Part shown: one piece after another, positions 63,321 to 64,000 of the stretch
Layout of the letters: every line of letters starts with the position of its first letter
Numbering within the stretch: position 1 is the stretch's first letter
Assembly (NCBI RefSeq): GCF_021228235.1
Contig: NZ_JAJQRG010000004.1
Location: forward strand, 186,001 to 250,000
DNA length: 64,000 bases
Direction: 5' to 3'
From: Pseudophaeobacter flagellatus
Lineage (GTDB): Bacteria > Pseudomonadota > Alphaproteobacteria > Rhodobacterales > Rhodobacteraceae
Translations under genes and position numbers: made by a program
The notes under the pieces: model-generated
Database searches by the model: none
What the model saw: only the letters and a program-made list of their open reading frames with translations
Told to the model about the DNA's origin: nothing

Positions 63321-63863
63321 ATGTCACGTATCGATGAAACCCTGGACTTTATTCCGGTCCGCATAGCCGTTCTGACCGTCTCGGACAGTCGCAGCCTGGC
63401 CGAGGATCGTTCTGGTCAGGTGCTGGTAGATCGGCTGCAGGCGGCGGGGCATCTGTTGGCGGACCGCAAGATCCTGGCCGATGAACGCAGCGAAATCGCC
63501 ACCCAGCTGCGCGCCTGGATCGCCGATCCCGATGTTGATGTGGTGATCTCTACCGGCGGCACTGGGCTGACCGGCCGCGATGTCACGGTAGAGGCGCACA
63601 GGGATGTCTATGAAAAAGAGATCGAGGCCTTCGGCACTGTCTTTACCATTGTGTCGATGAAAAAGATCGGCACCTCTGCGGTACAGTCGCGCGCCACGGG
63701 CGGTGTCGCGGGTGGGACCTACCTGTTTGCGCTGCCGGGCAGCCCCGGTGCCTGCAAGGATGGTTGGGATGAAATTTTGGCGTTTCAGTTGGATTATCGC
63801 CACCGGCCCTGCAATTTTGTGGAAATAATGCCCCGTTTGAGCGAAACCCAACGACGGAAATAG
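63321..63863 (+). CDS. moaB: Molybdenum cofactor biosynthesis protein B
   Basis: A 180-residue MoaB/MogA-fold protein that adenylates molybdopterin before molybdenum insertion. The family motifs ISTGGTGLTGRDVTVEA and LPGSPGACKDGWDEI are present, and length fits MoaB. AAGAGGGCC precedes the ATG at 63321. It complements moaD and moaE at 47.8 kb, though not in the same operon. Distance to the UDG gene is 47 bases. Confidence 0.92.
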   Translation: MSRIDETLDFIPVRIAVLTVSDSRSLAEDRSGQVLVDRLQAAGHLLADRKILADERSEIATQLRAWIADPDVDVVISTGGTGLTGRDVTVEAHRDVYEKEIEAFGTVFTIVSMKKIGTSAVQSRATGGVAGGTYLFALPGSPGACKDGWDEILAFQLDYRHRPCNFVEIMPRLSETQRRK

Positions 63864-63979
63864 CGCGCTGCTGCGTTTGGTCATAGGCACCTCATGTGGC
63901 CAGCGATACGGCATGCGCCCGATCAGGTAGAATGAAAACGGTAGCCAGAGCGATCTGCCGCCACCAAGGGGAAATAGGC

Positions 63980-64000
63980 ATGCGCTTTTTGCGGCATAGT
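63980..64000 (+). CDS. Start of a further gene, cut by the window edge
   Basis: An ATG at 63980 behind CAAGGGGAAATAGGC opens a frame MRFLRHS that continues past the edge. The basic start followed by hydrophobic residues would suit an exported or membrane protein. Too little is present to say more. Confidence 0.4.

Overview
The window is a GC-rich, gene-dense stretch of an alphaproteobacterial chromosome. The gene set points to a roseobacter-type member of the Rhodobacteraceae (Phaeobacter, Ruegeria or Leisingera-like): hemN beside fnrL, ccoNOQP followed by ccoGHIS, a sulphite-free 4-hydroxybenzoate monooxygenase with an AraC-type regulator, a plant-type glutamate-cysteine ligase, and a pgsA-moaD-moaE run after uvrC. 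This assignment is an inference from family resemblance; no 16S gene lies in the window. I see no rRNA, tRNA, CRISPR array, insertion sequence or prophage gene.

Left edge to 19.2 kb: the end of a Yej-type oligopeptide ABC transporter, then a microaerobic/heme block. hemN and fnrL are divergent around one FNR box. After an inserted LysR regulator and a divergent serine hydroxymethyltransferase-like enzyme come uspA, ccoNOQP (cbb3 oxidase subunits) and ccoGHIS (assembly and copper supply). Four FNR-type boxes lie at 3715, 7904, 11558 and 13066. The one at 11558 has no protein gene behind it but sits in front of a strongly structured 190-base segment, which I propose as an oxygen-regulated small RNA. 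A small uncharacterised gene and a second LysR regulator separate ccoP from ccoG.

19.2 to 29.2 kb: mixed housekeeping genes, namely a SPOR-tailed D,D-carboxypeptidase, a tautomerase, HAD hydrolase, clpS, rsmC, a short-chain dehydrogenase-like protein with a broken active site, hemF, a GH25 lipoprotein lysozyme, a desaturase, divergent hemC/hemE, a GNAT acetyltransferase and a small basic protein. 29.3 to 35.5 kb: a six-gene acyl-CoA degradation operon (SCP-x-type thiolase, two MaoC proteins, SDR, racemase-like CaiB protein, acyl-CoA dehydrogenase) with a divergent TetR regulator and a paired operator candidate. 35.5 to 41.9 kb: pobR/pobA, an HxlR regulator with a double operator in front of an alpha/beta hydrolase, a CoxG-like protein and an ABC-2 exporter.

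42 to 55 kb: S49 peptidase, a tiny zinc-ribbon membrane protein, a cation/calcium antiporter, an SDR, an AT-rich spacer with a perfect DnaA box, uvrC, pgsA, moaD, moaE, an OmpA-like protein with a coiled-coil partner, divergent ubiA/rsmE, and gshA. 55 kb to the end: a desaturase and its likely GbsR-type repressor sharing a 20-bp operator, secreted YHS and small proteins, the pyrimidine operon pyrB-(two unknown membrane proteins)-pyrC-plsY where PyrC has lost its metal ligands, an unusual uracil-DNA glycosylase without the usual iron-sulphur cysteines, and moaB. Gene starts were chosen from ribosome binding sites and family length where stated.
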